DNA of 50,273 nt. It comes from Xanthomonas codiaei (GTDB lineage: Bacteria > Pseudomonadota > Gammaproteobacteria > Xanthomonadales > Xanthomonadaceae). Below, one piece after another: positions 16,339 to 24,201 of this stretch. The translations under genes were made by a program, and so were the position numbers. How positions within the stretch are numbered: the stretch's first letter is position 1; each line of letters begins with the position of its first letter. The stretch spans positions 1-50,273 of the forward strand of contig NZ_MDEC01000035.1 of the NCBI RefSeq assembly GCF_002939785.1. Reading direction: 5' to 3'. The notes under the pieces are model-generated. The model ran no database searches, had not been told where the DNA came from, and saw only the letters and a program-made list of their open reading frames with translations.

Positions 16339-18188
16339 GGGGTGCGCTCCGGTCTGATGCCCTCTTCGCTTGGTTTGATGCTCATGCGCCTGTCGCCCGG
16401 CAGCACCAGGTCCGGCCAGCGGCTGGGACGTGCCTGCACCTGGCCGTCGCGCAGTGCCTCGCGTGCCAGGGTTTGGGTATCGCTGCTGCCGGAATAGAAC
16501 CGGGTCGTGCCTGCCTGATACCAGCCGCCCTGGTTGCGCGCATACAGCATGCATGCGATCGAGTATTCGCCTTTGACATCGCAGAGCAGCACATCGGGCC
16601 GGCCGTCCTGGTCCAGGTCGTCGCTGCTGACGATGCAGCGGCTGTCGTTCTGCGTGCACTCTCCCCGATCCTGCAGGCGCGGCGCGGACGTCAGCAGATA
16701 GGTCCACCAATCGGCCGGCGGTTCGCTCTTGCCGGCAGCCACGGCGATCCGCTGGCGGATCTGCTCCAGGTCGGTCAGTTCCTTGTGCGTTGGCTCCTGG
16801 GGCTCTTCATCGTGGCCCCAGCGCGTGGTGCGCGCCAGCAGCCGTTCCAGCCGCTGCCTGCGCGCGGCATCGCCGGCAAATGCCGGGCTCTGGCGCAACG
16901 ACTGCACGGCCAGGTAGCCGCGGCGGCCATTGTCGAAACGCAGGAACTCCAGGTTCGCCTTCTCGCTCTCGGGCGTGCCGGTCGCCAGCCGCTGGATCTG
17001 GCTGTGCACGGTGATGCGGTAAGGATCCAGCAATGGGCTGTTGATCAGGATCGCCAGGCCGATCACCACCCACGACAACAGCATGTTGCCGCTGGCCAGG
17101 TGCGTCAGCCAGTGGCCCGCACGCGGCCGCAGCACCGCGAACGCATAGGCCAGGGCGTACGCCAGCGCCAGGGTCGCCAGCACGGCTGCGCAGAAGCGCT
17201 CGCCGGTCCAGCCATGCTGCGCAATGCGCAAAACCAGGGCGTAGGCGGCCAGCGCCGCGTGCAGGGGCAGGCTGAGCAGGCCGGCCTCGACCACCCAGCG
17301 CAGCCAGCGCGTATACGGCGGCTGCACGTCGCCATCGCGATAGACCGCATTGGTGAACAGCACCAGCCCGAACACCAGGCTCAGCAGGATCGCCGCCGCC
17401 GAACGGGTCTGCCAAAGCGCCTGCAGGCCGGTGAATGGAAGCACCAGCAAGAACAGCACGCTCACCGCGGCCAGCAGCGGCAGCAGGCCCGTGCACAGCG
17501 AGAACAGGATCTGCCGCATCACCTGCACGGCGCGGTGCTGGGTGCGCCCGATCAGGATGCCCAGCCCCGTCATCACGCCCGTGGCCAGATAGATGAAGGC
17601 CTGTTCGCGGAACAGCTCGCGAAACACCATGATCCTGACCAGGGCGAACAGACTGGCCCACAACCACAGCACCATCCAGCACACCCAGACGAACAGCAGC
17701 GCCAGCGCAAGGGTCAACGCGTTCTGCCAGGCATGGTCGAACAGGGTGCGGTAGTCCGCCCGCCAGTGGCCGTGCTGCTGGCGATACTGCAACCAGGGCA
17801 GGGCGACGAACCACCCGACCGCGACGGTGAAGCCGAATGGCCACAGGACACTGGCGATCTGCAGGGCTGGTGCGCCGGTGGCGCTCCACGCCGCCCAGCT
17901 GCCCAGTGCGGCCAACACCAGCGTGGTGCCTGCCACGTGCTGCCACAGGCGGCGATCGCGCAGCTGCTGCAGGCTCAGCAGCACCATGCTGGGCACTGTC
18001 ATCACCAGGGTGTACCAGCAGATGCGCACGCCCAGTTCGGTGAACGGCCGCACGCCGTGCTGCGCGCCCAGGGCCGCCAGGTACAGCAGTCCGCCCTGCA
18101 ACAGCGCGACCAGCACGATCAAGGCTCGGGTCTGGCGTGGCAGGGGCATCTCGGGGCCGAGGCTGTGGGTGCTGGGGAGGGTTTGCAT
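16335..18188 (-). CDS. DUF4153 multipass membrane protein
   Basis: A 617-residue inner-membrane protein. About ten to twelve hydrophobic segments occupy residues about 20-390 (for example ALIVLVALLQGGLLYLAALG, LALALLFVWVCWMVLWLWA). A soluble C-terminal part of about 220 residues follows (FLRFDNGRRGYLAVQSL, ECTQNDSRCIVSSDDLDQDG, VLLCDVKGEYSIACML). The membrane part fits DUF4153, of unknown function. The extracytoplasmic C-terminal part has DxDxDG-like acidic loops (DDLDQDGRPDVLL), resembling calcium-binding or FG-GAP-like loops. It is coupled to tag by a 4-base overlap. Divergent from yqgE. Confidence 0.75.
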   Translation of the reverse strand: MQTLPSTHSLGPEMPLPRQTRALIVLVALLQGGLLYLAALGAQHGVRPFTELGVRICWYTLVMTVPSMVLLSLQQLRDRRLWQHVAGTTLVLAALGSWAAWSATGAPALQIASVLWPFGFTVAVGWFVALPWLQYRQQHGHWRADYRTLFDHAWQNALTLALALLFVWVCWMVLWLWASLFALVRIMVFRELFREQAFIYLATGVMTGLGILIGRTQHRAVQVMRQILFSLCTGLLPLLAAVSVLFLLVLPFTGLQALWQTRSAAAILLSLVFGLVLFTNAVYRDGDVQPPYTRWLRWVVEAGLLSLPLHAALAAYALVLRIAQHGWTGERFCAAVLATLALAYALAYAFAVLRPRAGHWLTHLASGNMLLSWVVIGLAILINSPLLDPYRITVHSQIQRLATGTPESEKANLEFLRFDNGRRGYLAVQSLRQSPAFAGDAARRQRLERLLARTTRWGHDEEPQEPTHKELTDLEQIRQRIAVAAGKSEPPADWWTYLLTSAPRLQDRGECTQNDSRCIVSSDDLDQDGRPDVLLCDVKGEYSIACMLYARNQGGWYQAGTTRFYSGSSDTQTLAREALRDGQVQARPSRWPDLVLPGDRRMSIKPSEEGIRPERTP

Positions 18189-18266
18189 GTACGGTCCATG
18201 TTCGCGGCAAGGGGCCAGTATGGCAGCGGCTCTGCGCGCAGCGAAACGAACGGCTAGAATGCGGCC

Positions 18267-18833
18267 ATGTCCGTTTTACCCACGCCGCTGGCCAACCAAC
18301 TACTGATCGCGCTTCCGGCGCTGTCCGACCCCACGTTTTCCCGCAGCGTCGCGCTGATCTGCCAGCACGACGAGAACGGTGCGATGGGGGTGCTGGTGAA
18401 TCGCCCGTCCGAGTACACCCTGGGCGAAGTGCTGTCGCAGATGGGGATCGAGACCGAAGACGCGCAGTTGTGCGAGCAGATCGTGCTCAGTGGCGGGCCG
18501 GTGCATCCGGAGCGCGGCTTCGTCATCCACGACGATGCGCGCGAATGGGATTCCAGCCTGGAAGTGGGGCAGGGCGTGTTCCTGACCACCTCGCGCGACA
18601 TCCTCGAAGCCATGGCCGCCGGCGAAGGCCCGCGCAACGCGCTGGTGGCGCTGGGCTGTGCGGGCTGGGGAGCGGGGCAGTTGGAATTCGAGCTGGGCGA
18701 GAACAGCTGGCTGACCGCGCCTTCCGATGCCAACGTGCTGTTCGATACCGCCCTGGAAGATCGCTGGCAGGCTGCCGCCGGACGCATCGGGGTGGACCTG
18801 TTCCGGCTGACGGATTATTCCGGGCATGCCTGA
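18267..18833 (+). CDS. YqgE/AlgH family protein
   Basis: A 188-residue protein of the UPF0301 (YqgE/AlgH) family. Diagnostic blocks are [51 protein letters not shown] and [16 protein letters not shown]. The molecular function is not established. No signal peptide is present, so it is cytoplasmic. It overlaps ruvX by 8 bases, matching the yqgE-ruvX(yqgF)-pyrB order seen in many gammaproteobacteria, and implies co-transcription. Confidence 0.93.
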   Translation: MSVLPTPLANQLLIALPALSDPTFSRSVALICQHDENGAMGVLVNRPSEYTLGEVLSQMGIETEDAQLCEQIVLSGGPVHPERGFVIHDDAREWDSSLEVGQGVFLTTSRDILEAMAAGEGPRNALVALGCAGWGAGQLEFELGENSWLTAPSDANVLFDTALEDRWQAAAGRIGVDLFRLTDYSGHA

Positions 18834-19293
18834 GGCGGGCACCATCCGCCCCGATGGCACGGTGCTGGGCTTCGACGTGGGGTCGCGCCGGATCGGCGTG
18901 GCGGTCGGCACCGCGCTGGGTGCCGGAGCACGCGCGGTGGCGGTGGTCAACGTGCACGCCAGCGGCCCGGATTGGGTGGCGCTGGATCGCGTGCACAGGG
19001 AGTGGCGGCCCGACGGCCTGGTGGTCGGCGACCCGCTCACCCTGGACGGCAAGGACCAGCCTGCGCGCAAGCGTGCCCATGCATTCGCCCGCCAGCTGCG
19101 CGAGCGCTACGCGCTGCCGGTGGTATTGATCGATGAGCGCTCCAGTTCGGTCGAGGCCGCGCAGCGTTTCGCGCGCGAGCGCGCCGATGGGCGCAAGCGT
19201 CGCCGCGATGCCGAGGCACTGGATGCGATGGCCGCGGCCGTGATCGTCGAACGCTGGTTGGCCGCGCCCGACCAGGCCACTCCTCTTCCCTGA
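18826..19293 (+). CDS. ruvX: RuvX/YqgF, RNase H-fold pre-16S rRNA nuclease / resolvase
   Basis: A 155-residue RNase H-like nuclease. The first acidic motif [15 protein letters not shown] carries the catalytic aspartate, [16 protein letters not shown] is the family centre block, and [18 protein letters not shown] plus the later [10 protein letters not shown] supply the other acidic residues. Members process the 5' end of 16S rRNA and have also been described as putative Holliday junction resolvases. It overlaps yqgE by 8 bases and is followed by pyrB after 13 bases. Confidence 0.93.
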   Translation: MPEAGTIRPDGTVLGFDVGSRRIGVAVGTALGAGARAVAVVNVHASGPDWVALDRVHREWRPDGLVVGDPLTLDGKDQPARKRAHAFARQLRERYALPVVLIDERSSSVEAAQRFARERADGRKRRRDAEALDAMAAAVIVERWLAAPDQATPLP

Positions 19294-19306
19294 TTCCCGA
19301 CCTGCG

Positions 19307-20254
19307 ATGACCGCCATGCAACTCGATTCGGATGGACGTTTGCGTCACCTGCTCACCCTGGAAGGATTGCCGCGCGCCACGTTGCTGCAATTGCTCGATC
19401 GCGCCGGCCAGATCCGCGATGCCGCAGTGGGCCGCGTCGGCAAGCGCAGCGTGCTGGCTGGCACCGCGGTGTGCACGCTGTTCTTCGAGCCGTCCACGCG
19501 CACGCGCAGTTCGTTCCATCTCGCCGCGCAGCGTCTGGGCGCGGATGTCCTGAATTTCGATGCGTCCACCTCATCCACCCGCAAGGGCGAGACCGCGCGC
19601 GACACCCTGAAGAATCTCGAGGCCATGGGTGTGCGCGGGTTCGTGGTGCGCCATCCCGACGACGGCGCGGTGGAAGCGCTGGCCGCCGCGGCCGGCGAGG
19701 GCACCGCGTTGATCAACGCCGGCGACGGCCGTAGCGCACATCCCACCCAGGGCCTGCTCGACATGCTCACCCTGCGCCAGGCCAAGGGCACCGATTTCTC
19801 CAGGCTCAAGGTCGTCATCGTGGGCGACGTGAAGCACTCGCGCGTGGCGCGCTCGGACCTGCATGCGCTGCGCACCCTGGGCGCTGGCGAGATCCGTGTC
19901 TGTGGCCCGGCAAGCCTGCTGCCCGATGACGACATGCTGGACGGCTGCGTGGTCGGCCAGGACTTCGACGCCATGCTGGAAGGTGCCGATGCGTTGATGA
20001 TGCTGCGCCTGCAGCGCGAGCGCATGGAAGAGGGGCTGGTGCCCTCGCTGGAGCAGTACCACACCGAATACGGCCTCACCCGCGAGCGTCTGGCGCGTGC
20101 CGGACGCGATGCGGCGGTACTGCATCCGGGCCCGATCAATCGCGGCGTGGAAATCACCGACGAGGTCGCCGATGGCGCGCAATCGTGCGTGCTGCGCCAG
20201 GTCGCCAACGGCGTGGCGGTGCGCATGGCGGTGCTGGAAACCCTGCTGGGCTGA
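19307..20254 (+). CDS. pyrB: Aspartate carbamoyltransferase catalytic subunit
   Basis: A 315-residue enzyme that joins carbamoyl phosphate and aspartate, the committed step of pyrimidine synthesis. Carbamoyl phosphate is bound by FEPSTRTRSSF; HPTQGLLDMLTLRQ, VVIVGDVKHSRVARSD, LMMLRLQRERM and HPGPINRGVEI mark the aspartate site and domain links. The start is either ATG 19307 or ATG 19316 (MQLDSDG). No pyrI-type regulatory subunit or pyrC follows. The distal gap is non-coding with a repeat arm. Forms the end of the yqgE-ruvX-pyrB operon. Confidence 0.95.
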   Translation: MTAMQLDSDGRLRHLLTLEGLPRATLLQLLDRAGQIRDAAVGRVGKRSVLAGTAVCTLFFEPSTRTRSSFHLAAQRLGADVLNFDASTSSTRKGETARDTLKNLEAMGVRGFVVRHPDDGAVEALAAAAGEGTALINAGDGRSAHPTQGLLDMLTLRQAKGTDFSRLKVVIVGDVKHSRVARSDLHALRTLGAGEIRVCGPASLLPDDDMLDGCVVGQDFDAMLEGADALMMLRLQRERMEEGLVPSLEQYHTEYGLTRERLARAGRDAAVLHPGPINRGVEITDEVADGAQSCVLRQVANGVAVRMAVLETLLG

Positions 20255-20759
20255 TGCCGCCAGCAGAACGCCCGCGTCCGCCACCAGGCGGGCGCGGACG
20301 TGAAGCGATCCAGACAGGTCGCGCGAATCGATACAGGATGCTTGCGCGCCTGAGCGTGCGTCATCGAGCCAAGTGCGCCGTGTCACCTTCTATCAGTGCA
20401 GCTGAAATGCCTGCATTGGCAAACGAAGCGCCGCATCGCCGGCCTGCACTGTCAGCCAGGTGCAGCCACGCCGTTGCATCGCATCGACCGCATAAATCAT
20501 GAAGCTCGCCATGCACGTGTGCTGCGCCAGATTTGCAGCAGTCTCTAGTGCGTCGCCGGTTGAGTGGCGAAGCAATAACGCAATAACGGCATTTCCGGAT
20601 CACAGGTCTTCATGGCGTTGCCGATGGCCCAGCGCCCTGCCAATAAACCCGACCCATAGCCTGCTCTTGCGATTCCCGATTCCCGAATCCCGAATCCCAG
20701 CACCACCACGTAACACCCACTCGCCTATCGTGAGGTCCCTTTCATCGCAGGAGACCGCA
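20255..20759. other. Intergenic region with stem-loop, possible small ORF and repeat arm
   Basis: Just after pyrB, CGCCCGC (20269-20275) can pair with GCGGGCG (20288-20294), a possible terminator without a T tract. On the minus strand a 60-codon frame (TTG 20575 to 20393) ends in FMIYAVDAMQRRG and WLTVQAGDAALRLPMQAF. It looks more protein-like than the usual shadows but has no ribosome site that I can defend. A single arm of the GATTSGG repeat lies at 20671-20699. A GCAGGAGA ribosome site for osmC ends the region. Confidence 0.35.
20671..20699. repeat. GATTSGG-heptamer repeat, single arm (copy C)
   Basis: GATTCCCGATTCCCGAATCC continues as CGAATCCCA, four heptamer-like units upstream of osmC. 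The first half (GATTCCCGATTCCC) is not fully complementary to the second, and the partner arm found in the other copies is absent. Confidence 0.65.
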
Positions 20760-21194
20760 ATGGGTATTTCGCGTCACGCCACCGCACACTGGGAAGGCGA
20801 CCTCAAGACCGGCAAGGGTCAGCTCAGCACGCCGCAGAGCGGCCTGATGGACAACACCCGCTACGCCTTCAGCAGCCGCTTCGGCGACGAGAAGGGCACC
20901 AACCCGGAAGAGCTCATTGCCGCTGCGCACGCCGGCTGCTTCACCATGGCGCTGTCGGCGCAGCTGAGCGAAGCGGGCTTCCCGCCGGCCTCGCTGGATA
21001 CGCGCGCCGACGTCGACCTGTCGATGGAAGGTGGCCCGCAGTTGTCGCAGATCCGCCTCAAGCTCAAGGCCGTGGTGCCCGGTATCGACGAAGCCAAGTT
21101 TCGCGAGCTGGCCGATACCGCCAAGAAGAATTGCCCGGTGTCCAAGGCATTGAGCGCAGTGCCGATCAGTCTGGATACCGAGTTCTCCAACTGA
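20760..21194 (+). CDS. osmC: OsmC-family organic hydroperoxide reductase
   Basis: A 144-residue cytoplasmic thiol peroxidase. The catalytic cysteines are C60 in AAHAGCFTMAL and C125 in AKKNCPVSKAL, the standard pair in OsmC/Ohr proteins. LSMEGGPQLSQIRLKL is typical of the OsmC branch, as is the MGISRHATAHWEGDL start. A GCAGGAGA ribosome site precedes ATG 20760 by a few bases. It has its own leader and a downstream hairpin, so it is likely monocistronic. Ohr is the alternative, but the N-terminus favours OsmC. Confidence 0.92.
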   Translation: MGISRHATAHWEGDLKTGKGQLSTPQSGLMDNTRYAFSSRFGDEKGTNPEELIAAAHAGCFTMALSAQLSEAGFPPASLDTRADVDLSMEGGPQLSQIRLKLKAVVPGIDEAKFRELADTAKKNCPVSKALSAVPISLDTEFSN

Positions 21195-21205
21195 CGCCTT
21201 GCGGA

Positions 21206-21239
21206 TGCATGGCGTTGGCGCACGCGCCGGCGCCATGCA
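21206..21239 (+). terminator. Hairpin downstream of osmC
   Basis: TGCATGGCG (21206-21214) pairs perfectly with CGCCATGCA (21231-21239), and inside it GGCG (21217-21220) pairs with CGCC (21225-21228) around a 4-base loop, 12 bases after the osmC stop. No T tract follows, so it may protect the mRNA end rather than terminate. Confidence 0.5.
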
Positions 21240-21345
21240 GCTGGCGACAACCTGAATAGGACTTTTGACGGCCCGTCCGGTTCAGGGCGGTTTCACTGCC
21301 ACGAGCCGAGCATCGGCAGCGTGTCCTCCCTGTGAAGCTGCCGCA

Positions 21346-21945
21346 ATGAAAACTCTTGTGCTTGGTGCTCTGGTAATGGGTCTGGCCGTGGCGGGCAACG
21401 CAACGGCGCAGCGCTACGACAGCGGCTACCGCGACACCTATCGCGGCGGCTACGAGGACGGTCGCTACGAATACGCGCGCGTGGTACGCGTGGATCCGAT
21501 CATCGTGTCGGACTCCTATAGCGAGCGCACCAACGAGCGCTGCTACAACCGTCCCTCCGATGGCTACTACACCAGTAACGACGGCTACTACCGCGACGGT
21601 GGCTATGGTGCGCCGAATGCGTCCAATCGCGGTGTCGCCAGCGTGATCGGCGGTATCGCCGGCGCGGTGCTGGGTAGCCAGGTGGGTGGCGGCAATGGAC
21701 GTCTGGTCGGTACCGCGGTCGGCACCATGGCCGGCGTCGCGGCCGGTCGCTCGATCTACGAAGCCAATCACCGCACCTACCAGGGCAATGTCAGCGTCTG
21801 CGAGCCGGTGTCGTACCGCACTACGCGCGAACGCGTGGACGGCTATGACGTGACCTACGAATACGGCGGACGCATGTATCACACGCGCAGCGACTACAAC
21901 CCGGGCGACCGGATCCGCGTGCGCGTGGATGTGCGCCCCGACTGA
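21346..21945 (+). CDS. Exported glycine-zipper 2TM protein
   Basis: A 199-residue protein with a signal peptide (MKTLVLGALVMGLAVAGNAT, cleavage near TAQ at about residue 22). A Tyr/Arg/Gly/Asp-rich segment (about 23-90) follows, then a glycine zipper VIGGIAGAVLGSQVGGGNG and LVGTAVGTMAGVAAG of the 17-kDa-antigen/Rick_17kDa type, and a hydrophilic C-terminus (YDVTYEYGGRMYHTRSDYNP). Glycine zippers pack in the membrane or outer envelope. The C-terminal part resembles the beta domain seen in outer-membrane Gly-zipper proteins. No lipobox is present. A strong terminator follows, so it is a single-gene unit. Confidence 0.82.
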   Translation: MKTLVLGALVMGLAVAGNATAQRYDSGYRDTYRGGYEDGRYEYARVVRVDPIIVSDSYSERTNERCYNRPSDGYYTSNDGYYRDGGYGAPNASNRGVASVIGGIAGAVLGSQVGGGNGRLVGTAVGTMAGVAAGRSIYEANHRTYQGNVSVCEPVSYRTTRERVDGYDVTYEYGGRMYHTRSDYNPGDRIRVRVDVRPD

Positions 21946-21967
21946 TTGACGCATCTAGGCTATTTGG

Positions 21968-22001
21968 AAAAAAACGCTGCGGGAGGCCGCAGCGTTTTTT
22001 T
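21968..22001. terminator. Bidirectional rho-independent terminator
   Basis: ACGCTGCGG (21974-21982), a 4-base loop and CCGCAGCGT (21987-21995) form a perfect 9-bp stem flanked by A6 on the left (21968-21973) and T6 on the right (21996-22001). It works for the glycine-zipper gene and, on the other strand, would end transcripts coming from the PhzF genes. Confidence 0.92.
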
Positions 22002-22232
22002 GTGTTGGAAGCCATGCAGTAAGCGAGCGCTGTGCGATCGTGCCCGATGGCACGTCGCATGCGAAGGACTGCAAAAATTTCTGGATTCGATGGCCAGACG
22101 CAGGCGCGCCGCGCGTGGGATGGCGATCGGGCTGAGCTCCAGCGCAGAAGAATTTTGATCAGGTTTGCTTTTGAACCAGCCGTCTCGGATTTGGCGCAGA
22201 CAGTGACGCCGCAGCCCTGCAGCCCACAGCGC

Positions 22233-23114
22233 TCAACTCCAGTCCAAGGTCCCGCGAATCACCGTCTGCACCTGGCCGCCGGACCACACATCGCCGCCTG
22301 CGTCGATGCGCAGCTCCAGCAAGGCATCGAAGCCGATTTCGCGGCCCTGGCTGACCACATAGCGGCGGCCGCTGCCGGGCAGCGCATGGCGGCTGTCCAG
22401 CCATGCGGCCAGCACGGCATTGGCCGCGCCGGAGGCGGCGTCCTCGAAGCGCCGTCCGTTGCCGACAAAGGCGCGCACGGCCAGGTCGTAACTGCCTGCG
22501 GTCGCGGCGCGCGCATAGGCGAACACGCCCATGCTGCCGGTGGATTCCGCCAATGCGGCGATTGCGTCCCAATCCGGTTGCAGGCTGCGCAAGGCAGCTT
22601 CGCTGGCCAGTTCCACTACCCACCAGGTGCGGCCGCCGTCCATCAGCGCGGGTGGCAGGCTGCCTAGCGGCCAGCCATGCAGCACGGCGTGCAGACGTGG
22701 GTCGTCGGCGGCGACCTGTTCGGCGATGCGGGCACGCGGCGTACGGATGGCGATGCTGCGGTGGCCATCGATCTGCTCCACCCGCAGCGGCAACTGCCCG
22801 GCGATGCCGTCCTGCACCAGCAGACCGTCGTCCGGCGCGGCCAGCCCGGCGTCGAGCACTGCATGCGCCGTGCCCACGCTGGGGTGGCCGGCGAACGGGA
22901 CTTCTTTTTGCGGCGAGAACATGCGCAACCGGTAACTGCTGTGCGCATCGGCCGCAGGGAACACGAAGGTGGTCTCCGGCAGCTTGGTCCAGCGCGCGAT
23001 CGCCTGCATCGCCGCATCGTCCAGCCCCTGCGCATCCAGCACCACTGCCAGCGGGTTGCCGCTGCCGGGGCGGGCGGAGAACACATCCAGTTGCAGGAAA
23101 CGGCGGGTGGTCAT
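22233..23114 (-). CDS. PhzF-family isomerase (first of two)
   Basis: A 293-residue protein of the PhzF/diaminopimelate-epimerase-like fold. The N-terminal LQLDVFSARPGSGNPLAVV, the acidic catalytic position in LPETTFVFP, the PFAGHPSVGTAH block and the C-terminal AASGAANAVLAAWL are all present. Members isomerise small metabolites; phenazine synthesis is the prototype, but no phenazine genes are nearby, so the substrate is unknown. It is the downstream member of a tandem pair on the minus strand, separated by 31 bases from its paralogue. No signal peptide. Confidence 0.88.
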   Translation of the reverse strand: MTTRRFLQLDVFSARPGSGNPLAVVLDAQGLDDAAMQAIARWTKLPETTFVFPAADAHSSYRLRMFSPQKEVPFAGHPSVGTAHAVLDAGLAAPDDGLLVQDGIAGQLPLRVEQIDGHRSIAIRTPRARIAEQVAADDPRLHAVLHGWPLGSLPPALMDGGRTWWVVELASEAALRSLQPDWDAIAALAESTGSMGVFAYARAATAGSYDLAVRAFVGNGRRFEDAASGAANAVLAAWLDSRHALPGSGRRYVVSQGREIGFDALLELRIDAGGDVWSGGQVQTVIRGTLDWS

Positions 23115-23145
23115 GAGGGGCGGTCCGCGGGCAGGGCGCGGCAGC

Positions 23146-24024
23146 TTACCAATCGATGCGGCCGTCGATCACCTGCAGCGTCGTTCCGCCGATCCAAACC
23201 TCGCCCTGCGCGTCCAGCTCGACCTGGATGCGTCCATCGCGGCCGACCTCACGGCCCTGGCTGGCGACATAGCGCGAACCCTCGCCCGGCAGGCGTCCCT
23301 CGCCGTGCAGGCGTGCGGCGATGCAGGCATTGGCGCTGCCGGTGACCGGGTCTTCCGGGATGCCATCGCCGGGGCAGAACGCGCGCACGACCAGGTCTTC
23401 GTCGCCGCCATCGACGGGCGCGTAGATGGCCAACCCGGTGGCCGCACTGGCCTGGGTCAGACGCGTGATGGCGGCAAGATCGGGCAGTGCCCGACGCACC
23501 GCGTCGGCATCGGCCAGTTCCAGCAGCCACCAGTTGGGGCCGTTGTTCCACAGCGCCGCCCGATGCGGGGCCGTGCGCAACCCGGCGCAGGCGGCCTGCA
23601 CGGCCGCCGCGTGGTGATCCCAGGTTGCCACCAGGCGCGCGCGCGGGGCGCGCAGCCGGACCTGCAATGCGCCGTGCCGGTCGAACACCTCCACCGGCAG
23701 CACGCCGGCCGCGCATTGCTGGCGCAGGCGGCCGTCGGCCTTGAAGCTGGTTAACCCGTGGGTCGTCGCTGCCCACGCCGCACCCACGCTGGGGTGGCCG
23801 GCAAACGGCAGCTCCGCGCGCGGGGTGAAGATGCGGATGTGGTAATCGGCGTCCGGCACGCTGACCGGCAGGAAAAAGATCGTCTCCGACAGATTCAGCC
23901 ATGCGGCGATCTGCTGCATCTGTTCGCTCGACAGCGCACCCGCGTCGAACACCACGCCCAGCGGATTGCCGGAGCCGGTGCGGCTGGCGAAGACGTCCAG
24001 TTGCAGGTAGCGGTGCTTGCTCAT
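23146..24024 (-). CDS. PhzF-family isomerase (second of two)
   Basis: A 292-residue PhzF-type protein. The start MSKHRYLQLDVFASRTGSGN at 24024 is chosen because it aligns with the start of the neighbour. Key blocks are LNLSETIFFLP (catalytic Glu), LPFAGHPSVGAAW and EDPVTGSANACIAARL. This copy keeps the D-P-V-T-G-S-A-N form more usual for the family than the neighbour's A-A-S-G-A-A-N. The pair probably arose by tandem duplication and diverged. It is divergent from lysAC. Role unknown. Confidence 0.88.
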   Translation of the reverse strand: MSKHRYLQLDVFASRTGSGNPLGVVFDAGALSSEQMQQIAAWLNLSETIFFLPVSVPDADYHIRIFTPRAELPFAGHPSVGAAWAATTHGLTSFKADGRLRQQCAAGVLPVEVFDRHGALQVRLRAPRARLVATWDHHAAAVQAACAGLRTAPHRAALWNNGPNWWLLELADADAVRRALPDLAAITRLTQASAATGLAIYAPVDGGDEDLVVRAFCPGDGIPEDPVTGSANACIAARLHGEGRLPGEGSRYVASQGREVGRDGRIQVELDAQGEVWIGGTTLQVIDGRIDW

Positions 24025-24201
24025 CTGTGTGCGGTCTCGGGTCAGGCGTTCATGCGGATGGTTGCAGCGCAAACCGTTGCGGTGCGGCGCTATCACACCG
24101 GGGACTGCGACCACTGACGAGGTCATGCAAGGGATATTGGCAGTAGAATCGGGGGTTCCGCCCGGCATACCGGCTTTTCCCCCAATCTAAACGCCTATTC
24201 C

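Noticed and set aside
16473..18257. 594-codon plus-strand frame opposite the DUF4153 gene
   Set aside because: Gln/Arg/His-rich shadow without any motif; the minus-strand gene has clear membrane segments and an overlapping partner.
22021..22232. Small plus-strand frames between the terminator and the PhzF gene
   Set aside because: Short, basic, antisense to the PhzF 3' end and without ribosome sites.
22233..24024. PhzF pair as part of a phenazine cluster
   Set aside because: No other phenazine genes are nearby; neighbours are lysAC and a glycine-zipper gene.
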